Of a stretch of 64,000 bases of DNA, positions 62,371-64,000 are shown piece by piece. Position numbers and translations under genes: made by a program. Location: NCBI RefSeq assembly GCF_024267655.1, contig NZ_CP100595.1, forward strand, positions 930,001 to 994,000, in the 5' to 3' direction. This DNA comes from Arcobacter roscoffensis (GTDB taxonomy: Bacteria > Campylobacterota > Campylobacteria > Campylobacterales > Arcobacteraceae). The notes under the pieces were generated by a model that was not told the origin of the DNA, did not search any database, and saw only the letters and a program-made list of their open reading frames with translations. How positions within the stretch are numbered: the stretch's first letter is position 1; each line of letters starts with the position of its first letter.

Positions 62371-62735
62371 TAGATTAGTCCAAGTTTTTCAAGCATCTTT
62401 TTTAAATTTTCTAGGTTTATTGGTTTTTTTATAAAACCTAATGCGCCATTATTTTTAGCTTTTTGCATAGCTTGTTCTTGAATATCTGCACTTACTATAA
62501 TGATTTTAGAGTCTTTATCGAATTGACTTATTTCTTTAGTTGCTTCAAAACCATCTACAACAGGCATTGTTAAGTCCATAAAACAAATAGAAGGATTATG
62601 CTCTTTGTAAAGCTCAATTGCCTCTTGGCCATTTGTAGCTTCTACAATATTTGAGTCTTCGCTTATTATCTCTTTTAAATTCTTAATTGTCATTTTTCTT
62701 GCTAGTTTAGAATCGTCAACTACTAAATATGTCAT
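62370..62735 (-). CDS. CheY-like single-domain response regulator
   Basis: 121 residues. Acidic pair D7 and D8, phospho-acceptor D54 in CFMDLTMPVVDGF, switch S82 in IIIVSADI and K104 in FIKKPINL are all present. No output domain. Leads the operon with a CheC-like phosphatase and a diguanylate cyclase, so its output may be protein-protein contact with one of them. Promoter TATAAT at 62762-62767 (minus). Confidence 0.92.
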   Translation of the reverse strand: MTYLVVDDSKLARKMTIKNLKEIISEDSNIVEATNGQEAIELYKEHNPSICFMDLTMPVVDGFEATKEISQFDKDSKIIIVSADIQEQAMQKAKNNGALGFIKKPINLENLKKMLEKLGLI

Positions 62736-62761
62736 AAAGTATCCTCAATTAAATTTTGGAC

Positions 62762-62767
62762 ATTATA
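62762..62767 (-). promoter_or_regulatory. -10 box (TATAAT) of the CheY-CheC-cyclase operon
   Basis: GCTATAATG read leftward, 27 bases before the response-regulator ATG, with GAGGAT as ribosome binding site. Confidence 0.55.
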
Positions 62768-62836
62768 GCATAATAATTTTTGTTTTAATTTGAAAAAAGT
62801 GTTAGTTTGTGATGTTTTTTTGATTTTGTAGATAAA

Positions 62837-62914
62837 TGGTCGGGGCGAGAGGATTCGAACCTCCGGCCCCCTGGTCCCAAACCAGGTGCGCTAACCAGAC
62901 TGCGCTACGCCCCG
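62837..62914 (-). tRNA. tRNA-Pro (anticodon TGG)
   Basis: Complete cloverleaf: acceptor CGGGGCG/CGCCCCG, D-arm with AGCGCAGTCTGGTTAGCGC, anticodon stem CCTGG/CCAGG with loop TTTGGGA (anticodon TGG), T-arm CGGAGGTTCGAATCCTC, discriminator A and encoded CCA. 78 bases including CCA. Reads all Pro codons in many low-GC genomes; probably the only proline tRNA, which cannot be shown from this window. Confidence 0.97.
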
Positions 62915-62978
62915 ACGATTAACAAGGCGGGAATAATACTATGTTTTTTAATAAATGTCAAGTATATATTCCAAAAAA

Positions 62979-63449
62979 CTATTGAATTTTTGAAATTTCA
63001 ATATCATTTATATTTTCTACTAGTTTAAGTAAGCTATTGTCTTTCATTTCTAAATAACCTTCACTTTTAATTCTTCCTTTAGAGTCATAAACAAATTTAA
63101 AGTTTTCATCAAAACTTACAGTAATAAACTTATCTTTTTTTACTTCTAGTTTTTCTGTTTTTACATCATTTGCCATAGCTTTTTTTAGAATATAGATAAT
63201 GGCATATTTGTCTTTTTTATATTTTGTATTTTCATCATTTTTTTTATTTTTAAAATCTTCATTGTAAAAAACAAACTTATCCTTTCCTAATAAAAATCTA
63301 GCAATAGAGTTTGTAACTTTTGCTTCAAGATAGTTGTGTTCTAAAGACTTAAAGTTTTCTATTTCACCTAAAGTAATACCTTTAAATTTGATTGTATAGT
63401 TTGCAAACGCAAAACTCGCAAGTAGTATAGTTGTTATTAAAATTTTCAT
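62979..63449 (-). CDS. Periplasmic protein of unknown function
   Basis: 156 residues with a signal peptide (MKILITTILLASFAFA). Mature part has beta-strand character: YTIKFKGITLGEIENFKSLEHNYLEAKVTN, FITVSFDENFKFVYDSKGRIKSEGYLEM. It recalls proteins of the DUF3108 kind only loosely. RBS GGGAAA upstream. Sits 60 bases from the SprT-like gene with the same orientation. Confidence 0.65.
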   Translation of the reverse strand: MKILITTILLASFAFANYTIKFKGITLGEIENFKSLEHNYLEAKVTNSIARFLLGKDKFVFYNEDFKNKKNDENTKYKKDKYAIIYILKKAMANDVKTEKLEVKKDKFITVSFDENFKFVYDSKGRIKSEGYLEMKDNSLLKLVENINDIEISKIQ

Positions 63450-63508
63450 GTTTTCCCTTTTAATTTAAGTGATATTATATCTAAAAAGTGAATTTTTCGT
63501 GAAAGCTT

Positions 63509-64000
63509 TTAATTGAAAAGTTTTGTTTTTTCCATCAAAATATCATTATGATTTACGAATCTTTCACATCTAAGACCATTTAGTTTTTTACAAATTCTTT
63601 GCCATTTTTTTGTATGACCTGAGTTTTTATTTGAAAAGTCACTAATATGAAACATTATAGCATGGGCATATTCGTGGGGAAGTACATCATTTATCATATA
63701 ATTTGAGCTTTCTTTAAATCTTTTTTTATTTAAATATATTTCAATACTTCCATCTCTTTCATAAACAGCCATGCCAAATCTATTTGCAGTCATTTCCTCA
63801 GAAATAATTATAGGAAATTCTCTTACAATATTAAAATTTATTTTTGCTAAGTATCTTAACTCTTTAAGTTTTAGTGTTAGTTGGGTTTTGTATTTATCAT
63901 CAAGTGGTTTTTTATCAAAAGAATAGTCTTCATACCAAAGTAGAACTAAAAGTGCCAAAGCACCTATAGTTATAAAGAAGAAAGTTTTTTGTAGCTTTTT
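63509..64000 (-). CDS. Membrane-anchored SprT-like zinc metalloprotease (5' end outside window)
   Basis: At least 163 residues; the frame stays open to the window edge and reads K-K-L-Q-K-T-F-F-F then ITIGALALLVLLWYEDYSFD, a membrane anchor, so the TTG at 63958 is not the true start. Zinc site H-E-Y-A-H in VLPHEYAHAIMFHISDF, followed by SGHTKKWQRICKKLN that corresponds to the third ligand region of SprT-type proteases. SprT proteins are usually soluble; the anchor is unusual. A zinc-ribbon C-terminus is not present. Substrate unknown. Confidence 0.75.
   Translation of the reverse strand, partial: KKLQKTFFFITIGALALLVLLWYEDYSFDKKPLDDKYKTQLTLKLKELRYLAKINFNIVREFPIIISEEMTANRFGMAVYERDGSIEIYLNKKRFKESSNYMINDVLPHEYAHAIMFHISDFSNKNSGHTKKWQRICKKLNGLRCERFVNHNDILMEKTKLFN

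Overview
The window is A+T-rich bacterial chromosome and looks like Campylobacterota, most likely the Arcobacter group (Arcobacteraceae). Supporting signs are the conserved neighbourhood ruvA-ddl-hydrolase-murF with a membrane-anchored MurF, a spc ribosomal cluster without rpmD (L30), a zinc-ribbon S14, a class II superoxide reductase, a dense set of c-di-GMP and chemotaxis proteins, frequent TTG starts and Campylobacterota-type RecO, AspRS and family-4-like uracil-DNA glycosylase. The genus assignment is inference from protein resemblance, not from a database search.

Layout. 1-9.1 kb: 3' part of ychF, an HDOD protein, a leftward operon (small acidic protein, recO, an 802-aa protein with a dead GGDEF domain), ppnP, a di-haem peroxidase followed by a GGDEF-EAL protein, and superoxide reductase. 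9.2-19.6 kb: thiL-truD, a short CheZ-like protein facing a haem-c methyl-accepting protein, the ruvA-ddl-hydrolase-murF-HIT run and a DadA-like oxidase. 19.6-27.9 kb is the most accessory part: a BRCT-like/MoxR/VWA trio, a c-di-GMP-I riboswitch on the minus strand upstream of a previously uncalled 40-codon membrane ORF, a TetR regulator with a palindrome in front of a zinc-ribbon membrane protein, a small lipoprotein, and an unknown gene paired with a CI-type HTH protein. 27.9-38.7 kb: the S10-spc ribosomal operon through secY, map and infA, from a consensus promoter to a strong terminator. 38.7-50.3 kb: small HTH gene, uracil-DNA glycosylase, lipoprotein, aspS, a ZnuA-like protein lacking its usual histidines, a soluble Cache-CheW protein, YefM-YoeB, YgiQ-type radical SAM, adk and a CinA-like gene. 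50.3-64 kb: Sel1 protein, alr, uvrC, a SIR2-TPR protein, a secreted TIM-barrel-like protein, an SRAP protein with Pro in place of the catalytic Cys, a PnuC-type transporter with a ChoK/ThiK-type kinase, periplasmic glutathione peroxidase, a haem-c diguanylate cyclase, a 32-codon membrane ORF, a CheY-CheC-diguanylate cyclase operon, tRNA-Pro and a membrane-anchored SprT-like protein cut by the window edge.

How it fits together. Second-messenger signalling recurs: two apparently active diguanylate cyclases (GGEEF with I-site), one EAL protein with a dead GGDEF, one orphan dead GGDEF and one c-di-GMP aptamer. The chemotaxis set shows two different CheY-phosphatase folds (CheZ-like and CheC-like) and two sensors sharing a periplasmic domain with CxxCH. 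Thiamine salvage may be spread over the window (PnuC/PnuT-like importer, thiamine-kinase-like protein, ThiL). The strongest candidate for something undescribed is the c-di-GMP riboswitch with its 40-aa single-span peptide (23678-23976). Next come the Cys-less SRAP protein, the BRCT-MoxR-VWA trio and the SIR2-TPR protein.
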